From positions 3,224,001-3,288,000 of the forward strand of contig NZ_CP048814.1 in NCBI RefSeq assembly GCF_014217785.1: a stretch of 64,000 bases of DNA. Direction: 5' to 3'. Below, piece by piece: positions 1 through 7,850 of this stretch. Source of the DNA: Rhodococcus triatomae (GTDB lineage: Bacteria; Actinomycetota; Actinomycetes; Mycobacteriales; Mycobacteriaceae). How positions within the stretch are numbered: the stretch's first letter is position 1; every line of letters starts with the position of its first letter. Under the pieces are notes generated by a model. It had not been told where the DNA came from. It worked only from the letters and a program-made list of their open reading frames with translations, and did not search any database. A program made the position numbers and the translations under genes.

Positions 1-1
1 G

Positions 2-767
2 CGCGAGAGGAAGTGGTCAGCCCGGCGCATCGCCTTCGAACTCGCTGCCGAGGGCATCAGGATTTCGGTCCGCACCGTCAGCCGTCACCTGGTCCGCCTC
101 GGCCTGAACCGGCGTAGATTCCTCGACCCGACCGGTGCCGACAACCGCACACCGGCGGCCACGATCGTCGCCCGATACCCCGGCCACATGGTGCATGTCG
201 ATGTGAAGAAGGTCGGCCGGATTCCCGACGGAGGCGGATGGCGGATGCACGGCCGTGGCAGCGGCCATGCCAAGAAGGTCGACCGGAGCAAGAAGCGCGG
301 CACCCGCACTGGATACGTGTACCTGCACTCGATCGTCGACGGGTTTTCCCGACTCGCTTATACCGAAGCCCTCGCCGACGAGAAAGGCGTCACCGCAGTC
401 GGGTTCATCAACCGGGCGAAGGCGTTCTTCGTCGCCCACGGTATCGCCCGGTTCACCCGGGTCGTCACCGACAACGGCTCCTGCTACCGGTCGGCGGTGT
501 TCGCCCGCACTCTCGCCGGCACCCGGCATCAGTTCATCCGGCCCTACACCCCACGGCACAACGGCAAGGTCGAACGTTACAACCGCATCCTGGCCGAGGA
601 GTTCCTCTACGCCCGCGACTGGACCAGTGAGACCCAACGAGCGGAGGCCCTCGCTGTGTGGAACGTCCACTACAACTACCATCGACCCCATCACTGCCGC
701 CGGGAACCGGCCGCCAGCGACCCTGCTTCACGCCGGTGTCACCAACGTCATGGCCTCATACAGCTAG
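2..767 (+). pseudogene. IS481-family transposase, 5' truncated by the window and frameshifted
   Basis: Open from the window edge. The N-terminal part reads as a helix-turn-helix region (FELAAEGIRISVRTVSRHLV), followed by the integrase core with D (HSIVDGFSR), D (VVTDNGS) and E (HNGKVERYNRILAEEF), as in IS481-type DDE transposases. After HYNYHRPH the reading frame is lost. The expected C-terminus (TAAGNRPPATLLHAGVTN) continues in the next frame and stops at 765-767. Removing the T at 691 restores the frame, so this looks like a single-base insertion. The stop overlaps the stop of the convergent lipoprotein gene, and no terminal inverted repeat was recognised downstream. A sequencing error at 691 is the alternative. 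Confidence 0.85.
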
Positions 768-1318
768 AGCCGGTCGGGGAGGTGGGGTGCGAGTGCGGTG
801 AGGATGCGTTCGGCTTCGCTGCAGGCCTGTTCGATGGTGGCGACGTATCGGTCGGGGTATCCCGATGTGGGGGAGTAGGTGACGGAGAACTGGAAGACGC
901 CGGGTTCGATGTCCATGGTGGCGAAGCAGTTGGAGCCGACGGTGAAGTCGGCGATGGACACGTCGCGTCCGTTGATCTGGATGCGCTTCTTTTCTTCGAG
1001 GCGTTCGTCGGCCACGACGTCCTCGAAGGCTCTTCCCATGGCGGCGAAGGTGGCGCCGTAGCCGGGGTCGATGTGGGCGAAGGTGCACTCGTGTGAGATC
1101 GGGTTCTGTCGGTCGGTGCGGTCGTGCTCGAGGTCGAACCCGACCTGTGCGAGTGCGTCGAAGGAGAGGTCGTCGCAGGGGTGGTAGGTGATCGGGATCG
1201 GTGCCGCGCTGGTGGTTGTGGTGGTGGGCGAGTCGGTGTCGCTGCCGCAGGCGGTGAGTGTCGTGACGGTGAGGAGGCCGAGTGCGCCGAAGACGGCGAG
1301 GGTGCGGGGGTGGGTCAC
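764..1318 (-). CDS. DUF3558-like lipoprotein, copy A1
   Basis: 184 residues from a GTG start. The signal peptide ends in a lipobox (LTACGS), so the mature protein should be lipid-anchored outside the membrane. A Thr/Ser-rich linker is followed by a domain with four conserved cysteines and the phrases YHPCDDLSFDAL, ECTF, SNCFATMDI and EQACSEAERIL, typical of the DUF3558 family of actinobacterial lipoproteins, whose function is unknown. It is nearly identical to the copies at 1462, 37282 and 37982. The start is placed by alignment with those copies: its GTGA overlaps the stop of a ten-codon remnant of the ESX-like gene that normally precedes it. Confidence 0.85.
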   Translation of the reverse strand: MTHPRTLAVFGALGLLTVTTLTACGSDTDSPTTTTTSAAPIPITYHPCDDLSFDALAQVGFDLEHDRTDRQNPISHECTFAHIDPGYGATFAAMGRAFEDVVADERLEEKKRIQINGRDVSIADFTVGSNCFATMDIEPGVFQFSVTYSPTSGYPDRYVATIEQACSEAERILTALAPHLPDRL

Positions 1319-1344
1319 TGGTTGGTTCCGATCGAGTGGTAGCC
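1315..1344 (-). pseudogene. 3' remnant of the ESX-like partner gene
   Basis: Encodes only the last residues of the 138-residue protein at 2013-2429 (GYHSIGTNQ and stop). The rest of that gene is missing. The TGA overlaps the GTG start of lipoprotein A1, as in the intact pair. It shows that A1 arose by duplication of a unit whose edge lies inside the upstream gene. Confidence 0.8.
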
Positions 1345-1357
1345 GCCGAGGTTCGCG

Positions 1358-1425
1358 ATCCGCGGACGTTGTGTGCACCGTGCTCTCGAAGGTTCGAGGG
1401 CGCGGTGTGCAGTATGGCCGCGGAT
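1358..1425. terminator. Imperfect inverted repeat between tandem lipoprotein genes
   Basis: The outer arms ATCCGCGG (1358-1365) and CCGCGGAT (1418-1425) enclose the inner arms TGTGCACCG and CGGTGTGCA, with a CTCGAA/TTCGAG core. The same element recurs at 37187-37253 and 37879-37946 in the same place relative to the lipoprotein genes. It could terminate transcription or be a mobile repeat. There is no T-tract. Confidence 0.6.
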
Positions 1426-1461
1426 TCCGGGGGTAGTACGCGCCGTCGGTGTTCGCGCGGG

Positions 1462-2016
1462 CTATAGGCGGTCGGGGAGGTGGGGTGCGAGTGCGGTGAG
1501 GATGCGTTCGGCTTCACTGCAGGCCTGCTCGATGGTGGTGACGTATCGGTCGGGGTATCCAGATGTGGGGGAGTAGGTGACGGAGAACTGGAAGACGCCG
1601 GGTTCGATGTCCATGGTGGCGAAGCAGTTGGAGCCGCCGGTGAATTCGGCGATCGACACGTCGCGTCCGTTGATGGTGGTGCGGTTGTATTCGACGAGTC
1701 GTTCGTCGGCGAGGACGCTGTCGAAGGTCATTCCTCTGGCGGAGAAGGTGGCGCCGTAGCCGGGGTCGATGTGGGCGAAGGTGCACCCGTGTGAGATCGG
1801 GTTCTGTCGGTCGGTGCGGTCGTGCTCGAGGTCGAACCCGACCTGTGCGAGTGCGTCGAAGGAGAGGTCGTCGCAGGGGTGGTAGGTGATCGGGATCGGT
1901 GCCGCGCTGGTGGTTGTGGTGGTGGGCGAGTCGGTATCGGTGCCGCAGGCGGTGAGTGCGGTGACGGTGAGGAGGCCGAGTGCGCCGACGGCGGCGAGGG
2001 AGCGCGAGTGGGTCAC
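1462..2016 (-). CDS. DUF3558-like lipoprotein, copy A2
   Basis: 184 residues from a GTG start, with a lipobox (LTACGT) and the same four-cysteine DUF3558-like domain as A1. It sits directly after the intact ESX-like gene. The GTG overlaps that gene's TGA (GTGA), so translation is probably coupled. It differs from A1 mainly around residues 90-125. The likely role is cell-surface or secretion-associated, but this is inferred only from the lipobox and the neighbour. Confidence 0.87.
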   Translation of the reverse strand: MTHSRSLAAVGALGLLTVTALTACGTDTDSPTTTTTSAAPIPITYHPCDDLSFDALAQVGFDLEHDRTDRQNPISHGCTFAHIDPGYGATFSARGMTFDSVLADERLVEYNRTTINGRDVSIAEFTGGSNCFATMDIEPGVFQFSVTYSPTSGYPDRYVTTIEQACSEAERILTALAPHLPDRL

Positions 2017-2429
2017 TGGTTGGTTCCGATCGAGTGGTAGCCGTCGGCGGACTGGGAGTCGGTGGTGAGGTAGGCGTCGAGTACTGCCTGGAGCGAATCG
2101 CGGAGATCGGTGGCATACCTGATGTGGGCGCCGAGGTAGCCGACGGCGGAGCTCTCGTCTGCGATTTGGCCGCCGCCGCGGGCTTTGTGCTGGAATTTCT
2201 GCACGATCAGCCTCGAGGTCTCGATGTCTGCTTCACCGATTCCGAGGGTCTCGTAGTAGAGCTCGTCGCTCGCTCGGTCCTGTAATCGCTGGAGCTTGCG
2301 GATGTAGTCGTCGCAGTAGTTGATGCACTCGCGCATCTTGTCCGGGTCGAGGCTGAGTTGGCCGCTGCCGATGGCTGCGGCGGAAAATTCCTGCCAGCTC
2401 CCCGGCGCGGGTGCGTCGCTTGCGCTCAT
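2013..2429 (-). CDS. ESX-like small helical protein, partner of lipoprotein A2
   Basis: 138 residues starting at MSASDAP. A strong ribosome binding site (GGGAGG) lies about eight bases upstream, so the longer reading from an upstream Met is rejected. The sequence is mainly amphipathic helix (RECINYCDDYIRKLQRLQD) with no signal peptide or membrane segment. The C-terminal region (RDSLQAVLDAYLTTDSQSADGY) resembles the tails of WXG100/EspC-like proteins, which are often secreted by type VII systems. No WXG motif was seen, so this family link is tentative. It forms a translationally coupled pair with the lipoprotein and is nearly identical to 38533-38949. Confidence 0.8.
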   Translation of the reverse strand: MSASDAPAPGSWQEFSAAAIGSGQLSLDPDKMRECINYCDDYIRKLQRLQDRASDELYYETLGIGEADIETSRLIVQKFQHKARGGGQIADESSAVGYLGAHIRYATDLRDSLQAVLDAYLTTDSQSADGYHSIGTNQ

Positions 2430-2597
2430 GGTTGTGCTCCCTCCCTGTACGGCTGACGGCCGCTGCACGTCGGCCGAACTCCCCGGCGCGCACCATACCA
2501 GCAGGGGCCTGGATCGTTGACTGCGCGAAGGCCTGCAGTCTGGGGCGCCGCATGAACTGAGGCGGGGCGAAGGCCGTTGGTGCCGACGAGGATCGAT

Positions 2598-3359
2598 GCA
2601 GCTCCCGAAGGAGCTGCGACCCCCGAACGAGAGGGTCGGCTGGTGTTCGCTGGTCGTGCCTCAATGAAGGGCAGCTCCCGAAGGAGCTGCGACTTCGGTC
2701 TCCCTCGTCACCCGCACCGTGTCCGCGAGCGGGCCTCAATGAAGGGCAGCTCCCGAAGGAGCTGCGACTCGAGCAGCTCGTCGGGCCGGTGAAGTGATGG
2801 ACGAGGCCTCAATGAAGGGCAGCTCCCGAAGGAGCTGCGACCGCCGCCTGGTCGGTCCTCAACGCGAACCCCTACTCGCCTCAATGAAGGGCAGCTCCCG
2901 AAGGAGCTACGACTGGGAACATCCGTGCCTGGGATGACCCCGACGGAATCGGGCGCGCCTCAATGAAGGGCAGCTCCCGAAGGAGCTGCGACGCCAGCGG
3001 CGACGACGTCACCGCCTCGATCTGCCGGGCCTCAATGAAGGGCAGCTCCCGAAGGAGCTGCGACGGTGGGGAGGTGGGAGGCGATGCCAGAGGGGAGGCC
3101 GCCTCAATGAAGGGCAGCTCCCGAAGGAGCTGCGACCGCCAGTCGGCACGAGCACGCTCTGTGCGTCTCAGAAGGCCCCAATGAAGGGCAGCTCCCGAAG
3201 GAGCTGCGACTTCTGGCCGATCCATTGTGCGCGGCCTCCAATTCCCGCCTCAATGAAGGGCAGCTCCCGAAGGAGCTGCGACGACGCATACGCCGACGAA
3301 CTCGAAGCGGCTGGTTTTACCATGCCTCAATGAAGGGCAGCTCCCGAAGGAGCTGCGAC
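2598..3359 (-). CRISPR. CRISPR array 1, leader-distal part
   Basis: Ten 36-base repeats start at 2658, 2733, 2806, 2878, 2957, 3029, 3101, 3175, 3247 and 3324, with spacers of about 36-43 bases, preceded by a truncated terminal repeat at 2598-2620. On the + strand each repeat begins GCCTCAATGAAGGGCAGCTC, passes through a CGAA loop and ends GGAGCTGCGAC. The conserved leader lies to the right, so the array is transcribed leftward. The copy at 2878 ends CTACGAC, and the copy at 3175 begins GCCCCAATG. The terminal copy lacks 16 bases compared with the matching end of array 4, between two GC dinucleotides. The array continues at 4782 beyond an insertion sequence. Confidence 0.97.
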
Positions 3360-3368
3360 CCGGACGGG
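3359..3368. repeat. Left target-site duplication of the ISAs1-family element
   Basis: CCCGGACGGG occurs here and again at 4740-4749, directly outside both ends of the insertion sequence. Its first base is the last base of a CRISPR repeat; the rest is spacer. Confidence 0.93.
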
Positions 3369-4739
3369 CAGGGCTCCGTAGTTGTTGAGTAGCGGAGCTG
3401 TGGCCTGGTGGTTTGGGTTCGTTGGAGCGTGTGGGGGCGGTGGAGCGGGCATGGGGACAGGGGCCGATCATGGGTGTGTCTTACGCATCCAGATCGTCCA
3501 CAAGGAGTCACCCATGCCCGCCGGGACAGTGTCCCCGATCGACCCATGCCTTGACCAGCTGACCCGGTTTGTCGGTGGTGTCGTCGACGAGAAGCAGGTG
3601 CCGCGGTTGATGACTGCACTCGAAGTGGTGCCCGATCCGCGGGATCGTCGCGGTCGCCGGTACTCGCTGCCCTCGTTGATCGCGATTGCCCTGTGTGCGG
3701 TTGCCGCGGGCGCTCGGTCGTATTCGAGTATCGCGGATTGGGCCGTAGCTGCTCCGCGGGAGGTGTTGGTGCGCTTGGGTATCCGGTTCCGTGTGCCGAG
3801 CGAGGCCACGATCCGGCAGGTCCTCGGACGGGTCGAGGGGGATGGGTTGGATCTGGTGCTGGGCCGCTACCTGTCCGATGCCGGCGATAATGACAGCGGC
3901 GGCGAGCGGGTGGCAGTGGCTGTCGACGGTAAAACTGTCCGCGGTGCACGAGCCGGCGAGGAGTCGGCCCCGCACCTGGTTTCGGCGGTCACCCATACCG
4001 GTGGTGTGGTACTCGGGCAGTGCCGCACCGCGGACAAGTCCAACGAGATATCCGCTGTCCGAAGGTTGCTGCGAGGAATCGACCTGGTCGGTGCGGTCGT
4101 CACCGTCGATGCCATGCACACGCAGAAGGCCACTGCCCGGTGTCTGCGTGAGCGGTGTCGGGCCGAGTACGTGATGGTTGTCAAGGCGAACCAGCCTGGG
4201 CTGCTCGCCCGGATCCGGGAGCTGCCGTGGGAGCAGGTGCCGGTGGTGTGGTCCGACCCGCTCGAACGTGGTCACGGTCGTGAGGAGGCGCGGATCTACA
4301 AGATCGTCACCGTCACCCGTGGTCTTCGATTCCCGTACGCGCAGCAGGTGATCGAGATCACTCGCCGTCGCCGCCGGATCGGTGCCGACCGGTGGAGCAT
4401 CGAGGTTGTGTACGCGATCTGCTCGTTGCCCTGTGAGCAGGCGCCACCGAAGCTGCTCGCGAGGTGGATCCGCGGGCATTGGTCGATCGAGAACAGGGTC
4501 CATTGGGTACGGGACGTGACGTTCGACGAAGACCGCTCCACGGTCCGTGCCGGTCACGGACCGCAGGTGATGGCGACGCTGCGGAATACAGCGATCAGCC
4601 TTCATCGACGGGCGGGGCAGTCGAATATCGCCCAGGCCTGCCGACGTGTCGCGGTAAACCCGCATCGTGCTGTCGACCTGGTCTTGAGATCCTGAACCCG
4701 CAGGTCGCGGCCCTGGGCCTCAACAACTACGGAGCCCTG
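3369..4739 (+). mobile_element. ISAs1-family insertion sequence inside a CRISPR spacer
   Basis: A 1371-base element with perfect 21-base terminal inverted repeats (3369-3389 and 4719-4739; the left end begins CAGGGCTCCGTAGTTG), flanked by a 10-base target duplication. It carries one transposase gene. Removing the element and one copy of the duplication restores a single spacer of about 41 bases (4741-4781) between the repeats at 3324 and 4782. The target size and transposase fit the ISAs1 family. Confidence 0.95.
3514..4695 (+). CDS. ISAs1-family DDE transposase
   Basis: 393 residues, started at the ATG after an AAGGAG ribosome binding site. The catalytic acidic residues appear in VAVDGKTVRGAR and VTVDAMHTQ, and the late motif is HWSIENRVHWVRDVTFDED, as in ISAs1-type transposases. 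An N-terminal region with VPDPRDRRGRRYSLPSLIAI is also typical of the family. The frame is intact and the element's ends are perfect, so it may still be active. It is transcribed against the direction of the CRISPR array it interrupts. Confidence 0.95.
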   Translation: MPAGTVSPIDPCLDQLTRFVGGVVDEKQVPRLMTALEVVPDPRDRRGRRYSLPSLIAIALCAVAAGARSYSSIADWAVAAPREVLVRLGIRFRVPSEATIRQVLGRVEGDGLDLVLGRYLSDAGDNDSGGERVAVAVDGKTVRGARAGEESAPHLVSAVTHTGGVVLGQCRTADKSNEISAVRRLLRGIDLVGAVVTVDAMHTQKATARCLRERCRAEYVMVVKANQPGLLARIRELPWEQVPVVWSDPLERGHGREEARIYKIVTVTRGLRFPYAQQVIEITRRRRRIGADRWSIEVVYAICSLPCEQAPPKLLARWIRGHWSIENRVHWVRDVTFDEDRSTVRAGHGPQVMATLRNTAISLHRRAGQSNIAQACRRVAVNPHRAVDLVLRS

Positions 4740-4749
4740 CCCGGACGGG
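4740..4749. repeat. Right target-site duplication of the ISAs1-family element
   Basis: Second copy of CCCGGACGGG, matching 3359-3368. The remainder of the interrupted spacer follows it up to 4781. Confidence 0.93.
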
Positions 4750-4781
4750 GCAGCCGCTCGCGTGACCGAGCTGTCTCGTGA

Positions 4782-5343
4782 GCCTCAATGAAGGGCAGCT
4801 CCCGAAGGAGCTGCGACCAACATCGAGTCCGCCGAGACCGCGACCCCCAGGCTCTTCGCGCCTCAATGAAGAGCAGCTCCCGAAGGAGCTGCGACCCCCA
4901 GCCGACGCCAACCCCGCGTTCCGGAGGATCCGGCCTCAATGAAGAGCAGCTCCCGAAGGAGCTGCGACACCCACCGGTCAGCGATAGTGCCGCGCCGGAT
5001 CGCCGTGCCTCAATGAAGAGCAGCTCCCGAAGGAGCTGCGACCATGAAGCCCCGGTGGGATTGCCCGCTGGGGTTTTCGTCGCCTCAATGAAGAGCAGCT
5101 CCCGAAGGAGCTGCGACGGTGATCGAGCGCAACGTCGTCGTGAGAACCCATACCCGCCTCAATGAAGAGCAGCTCCCGAAGGAGCTGCGACTCCACCGGG
5201 CTGTCGGCGGTGGAGCGCACCTGGGGTCGCAGGCCTCAATGAAGAGCAGCTCCCGAAGGAGCTGCGACCTCGAAGGAGAGAAGTGATCATGGCGAAGGCT
5301 GATCCCAGCCTCAATGAAGAGCAGCTCCCGAAGGAGCTGCGAC
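4782..5343 (-). CRISPR. CRISPR array 1, leader-proximal part
   Basis: Eight repeats start at 4782, 4860, 4933, 5007, 5082, 5156, 5233 and 5308. The first has the same sequence as the leader-distal repeats (GAAGGGCAG). The seven nearer the leader all carry G to A (GAAGAGCAG). The spacer next to the leader (5269-5307) contains AAGGAG followed nine bases later by ATGGCGAAGGCT, so it looks as if it was taken from the start of a coding gene. The leader is at 5344 onward, so transcription runs leftward until it meets the insertion sequence. Confidence 0.97.
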
Positions 5344-5525
5344 AGCGCCCCAAATTTACCCCCTCTGAACAGCGGCGGAACACCCCTCTCGCGAGCGCTC
5401 CGTCTCCGGCCGTCGAAATCCGAGTGCGAGAATGGCGTGGGCGACACGTGCTCGTCTTCTACCTGCGGAAATGGGACGCGAGCGCTCCCCGGGAAATCGT
5501 ACACCGGTGGAGCGCTCGCGAAACG
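5344..5525 (-). promoter_or_regulatory. CRISPR leader of array 1
   Basis: About 180 bases conserved with the sequences beside array 3 (22491-22676, inverted) and array 4 (41132-41312). Shared blocks include CAAATTTACCCCCTCTGA next to the first repeat, CGGCGGAACACCCCTC, TACCTGCGGAAA, and several direct and inverted copies of GCGAGCGCTCC. A leader normally holds the crRNA promoter and the signals for spacer insertion. From 5526 to 5783 no gene or other structure was recognised. Confidence 0.88.
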
Positions 5526-5783
5526 ACTCGGCGACAGGGCTCGGCGACAGACGGTCGTCCGATTGGGGCAGCCGACGGTATCGCGGTGAGGCGCGATCAC
5601 CCTCGGGCGTGGTCGTCGCCGCGCTCCGGCGTGTGCACGCCGATGCCGACGTGTATCGGCACCGCCGTTCGACCGGGCACGCCCCACGACAGTGACACGC
5701 AACCGGAGAGAAGAGCGGGTCGGCGATCAGTGAACACCTGTCGAAGGGCGCCGCGGCCCCTCGCCAGGTTCCTTCCACGGCGG

Positions 5784-6764
5784 TCACCGAGCCGTCTCGG
5801 TGTTCGGTCGGGAGCCCTCGACGAGGCGGGACAGGCGAGGGCTCTGGGCGCGGAGCCAGGCGGCACGCCCGGCGGGGTCGTCGGTGCCGAGTATTCGGCC
5901 GATCAGTTCGGCGGAGCGTTTCCCCGGCCGGCGGGATTCGAGCAGCCACATGTGGATACGGTCGCGCCGCTCGTCTGATGCCCGCCACGCGACCTCGGCC
6001 GCATACAGCCGGAGTTCGTGAGTTACCGACCCGTGCGCGATCAAGCCAGATACCGCCTCGTCCGGGCAGGACGGGTGCACAGCGATCTCCAGCAACCGTG
6101 GGCAGTGCGCACGAGGATGTGGCGATCGCAGATACCGCGTGCTCTCGGCGACGATGAGTCGATCCATGACGTCCGGCGGAATGTCGTTGCGCCGCAGCAG
6201 TTGCGCAGCCACGCGTTCGTCGGATGCCGAGGCGAGCAGTGCATCGTGCGAGCACGCCGGATTGCGCAGCGCCTCGGTGCGCACCTGCTCGTTCGGATGG
6301 TGCGCGGCGAGCCAGCCGAGCAGAGGCGTGTCCGCGCTCGCGCGTGCGCACGTCATCGCGGCCCGGTGTTCGAGCGTGTACTCGAGGCCGTAACTGATTC
6401 CCGGATAGAGGGGCAACTGTTCGAACGTGTAGCAAGGGTGGGAGCCGGACACGAGGCCTTCCAGCGTGATCTGTTCGGCGCGATCGAGATCCTGCAGGAC
6501 TGCAGTATCCGGCCGGTCGGTCACCTGCCCCACCATCTGATCAATCGAGTTGAGCATGTGCTCTCGGTCCCAACGGCGATCACCGACGGATTCGCGCCAC
6601 GCGATCGTGCGGACGGTGCGATGGCGTGCGGTGAGCCGGACGAGGTCTCCGGGGCCGTCGACGGCGCCGACGTCCACTCCGGAAACACTGCACCACAGCC
6701 CGTCGCGACCGTCGCGGCGTGTGTATCCGAGCGCGTGAAATATCTGTTCCCAGTTGTCGTTCAT
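5784..6764 (-). CDS. HEAT/leucine-rich-variant-like repeat protein
   Basis: 326 residues, started at MNDNWEQIFH because the ATG overlaps the stop of the upstream gene (ATGA). The C-terminal two thirds are short repeating helical units such as LLGWLAAHHPNEQVRTEALR and DALLASASDERVAAQLLRRN, the pattern of actinobacterial variant leucine-rich or HEAT-like repeat proteins. There is no signal peptide and no catalytic motif was seen, so a scaffold or binding role is the simplest reading. It is co-transcribed with the RNase H-domain gene and lies in the defence island. Function unknown. Confidence 0.75.
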   Translation of the reverse strand: MNDNWEQIFHALGYTRRDGRDGLWCSVSGVDVGAVDGPGDLVRLTARHRTVRTIAWRESVGDRRWDREHMLNSIDQMVGQVTDRPDTAVLQDLDRAEQITLEGLVSGSHPCYTFEQLPLYPGISYGLEYTLEHRAAMTCARASADTPLLGWLAAHHPNEQVRTEALRNPACSHDALLASASDERVAAQLLRRNDIPPDVMDRLIVAESTRYLRSPHPRAHCPRLLEIAVHPSCPDEAVSGLIAHGSVTHELRLYAAEVAWRASDERRDRIHMWLLESRRPGKRSAELIGRILGTDDPAGRAAWLRAQSPRLSRLVEGSRPNTETAR

Positions 6765-7669
6765 GCGGCGGCCTGTACGTGGGCTGCACGCAGGGGCGCG
6801 ACGATGTTGTCCGCCACGGATCGTCGGCTTGCTGCCGGAACCTTGGACTCGTGGTGACGGCGCGCGGCGACAGCAAGTCGGTCCGCGATCTCGTTGAGCT
6901 CGTGCCCGGAATGGCCCTTGACCCAGCTGATCCGCACGTCCCGACCACTCATCAGCGCGCGGATCCGTGCCCCCAGCGTGGCCGTCTCGCCGGTGACCCG
7001 CCAGCGCGGCTCCCATTCCACGCCGATCGCCTGCATCGCGTCTCGGCTGTCGGTGAGGATGTGGAGTCTACGTCCGGGGAAGTCGGCGACGGCCGCCTCG
7101 ATGGCGAGTAGTTCCCCGACGGAGATGTGCCGGACACCAGATAGGAACTCCTGCCGGTATCGGCCGTCTGCCGTCGCGTAGGCGATGCCGGCGCCGCGGC
7201 GATGCGTTGCCTTGGATGCATCGGTCGCGATGACGAGCTCGGGCAGCTCCGCCAGGGCCTGGGCTCGCTCGATCCGGGCCCGCTCGAGCCGCTCGTGATG
7301 CACGGCAGCGGCAACATGGGTGTGCTCGTCGATTCGGTGCATGGCGGTCTCCAGCAGGGCGAGCAGGTTGCCTCTGGTTCCGTGCGCCAGGTGGATGTGG
7401 GGAAAGGCGTCGAGAACCATGTCGATGTTGGCGCGCAGTCCGTGGTCGTTGATGTGGAGCATCACCGTGTCGTCGTTCGTCTCGCACAGTGCGAGAGCCA
7501 TTTCGAAGGCGTCGAGTCCGGCGGCGTAGCGGGCTTCGCAGGAGGCGCCGGGCCGGATGAAGAGCTGGCTGCGGTGTTCGCCGTCGGCAGCGGACCAGGC
7601 CAACGCAGCCACCGTGTGGGCGTCATCGGCAAGTCCGGAGACGGTACGGGTGTGGATGACAGCGTGCAT
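6761..7669 (-). CDS. RNase HI-domain protein with an N-terminal extension
   Basis: 302 residues with a good ribosome binding site (AGGAGG) before ATG. The RNase H fold covers about residues 140-270, with all four acidic positions visible: D in VIATDASKATHRRG, E in VGELLAIEAAV, D in LTDSRDAMQ and D in GHELNEIADRLAV. RNase H enzymes cut the RNA strand of RNA-DNA hybrids. The first 140 residues match no family that I recognise. It is transcribed divergently from the restriction-modification operon across a palindromic site, so it may be controlled together with it. Confidence 0.85.
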   Translation of the reverse strand: MHAVIHTRTVSGLADDAHTVAALAWSAADGEHRSQLFIRPGASCEARYAAGLDAFEMALALCETNDDTVMLHINDHGLRANIDMVLDAFPHIHLAHGTRGNLLALLETAMHRIDEHTHVAAAVHHERLERARIERAQALAELPELVIATDASKATHRRGAGIAYATADGRYRQEFLSGVRHISVGELLAIEAAVADFPGRRLHILTDSRDAMQAIGVEWEPRWRVTGETATLGARIRALMSGRDVRISWVKGHSGHELNEIADRLAVAARRHHESKVPAASRRSVADNIVAPLRAAHVQAAA

Positions 7670-7736
7670 CGGAGCCTCCTCGGTTGCGGTATGGCGACGA
7701 GCATGGCTTCTGATGATCGTGCAATCACGGAAAGTA

Positions 7737-7756
7737 TCGATAACCCGGGTTATCGA
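7737..7756. promoter_or_regulatory. Perfect 20-base palindrome in the divergent promoter region
   Basis: TCGATAACCCGGGTTATCGA is fully self-complementary and lies between the divergent RNase H gene and the restriction-modification operon. Its half-sites CGATAA-N6-TTATCG recur at 32337-32354 upstream of hsdR. It is probably an operator for a dimeric repressor. The regulator is not identified. Confidence 0.75.
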
Positions 7757-7850
7757 GCAACTAGACGGTACAGTCGGATGGTTGCTGTAGCTTTCTCCCC
7801 AGTGTGGTCCCCCCCGACGTTGTCCCCCCGGACCTGAGAGGAGTATGCCG

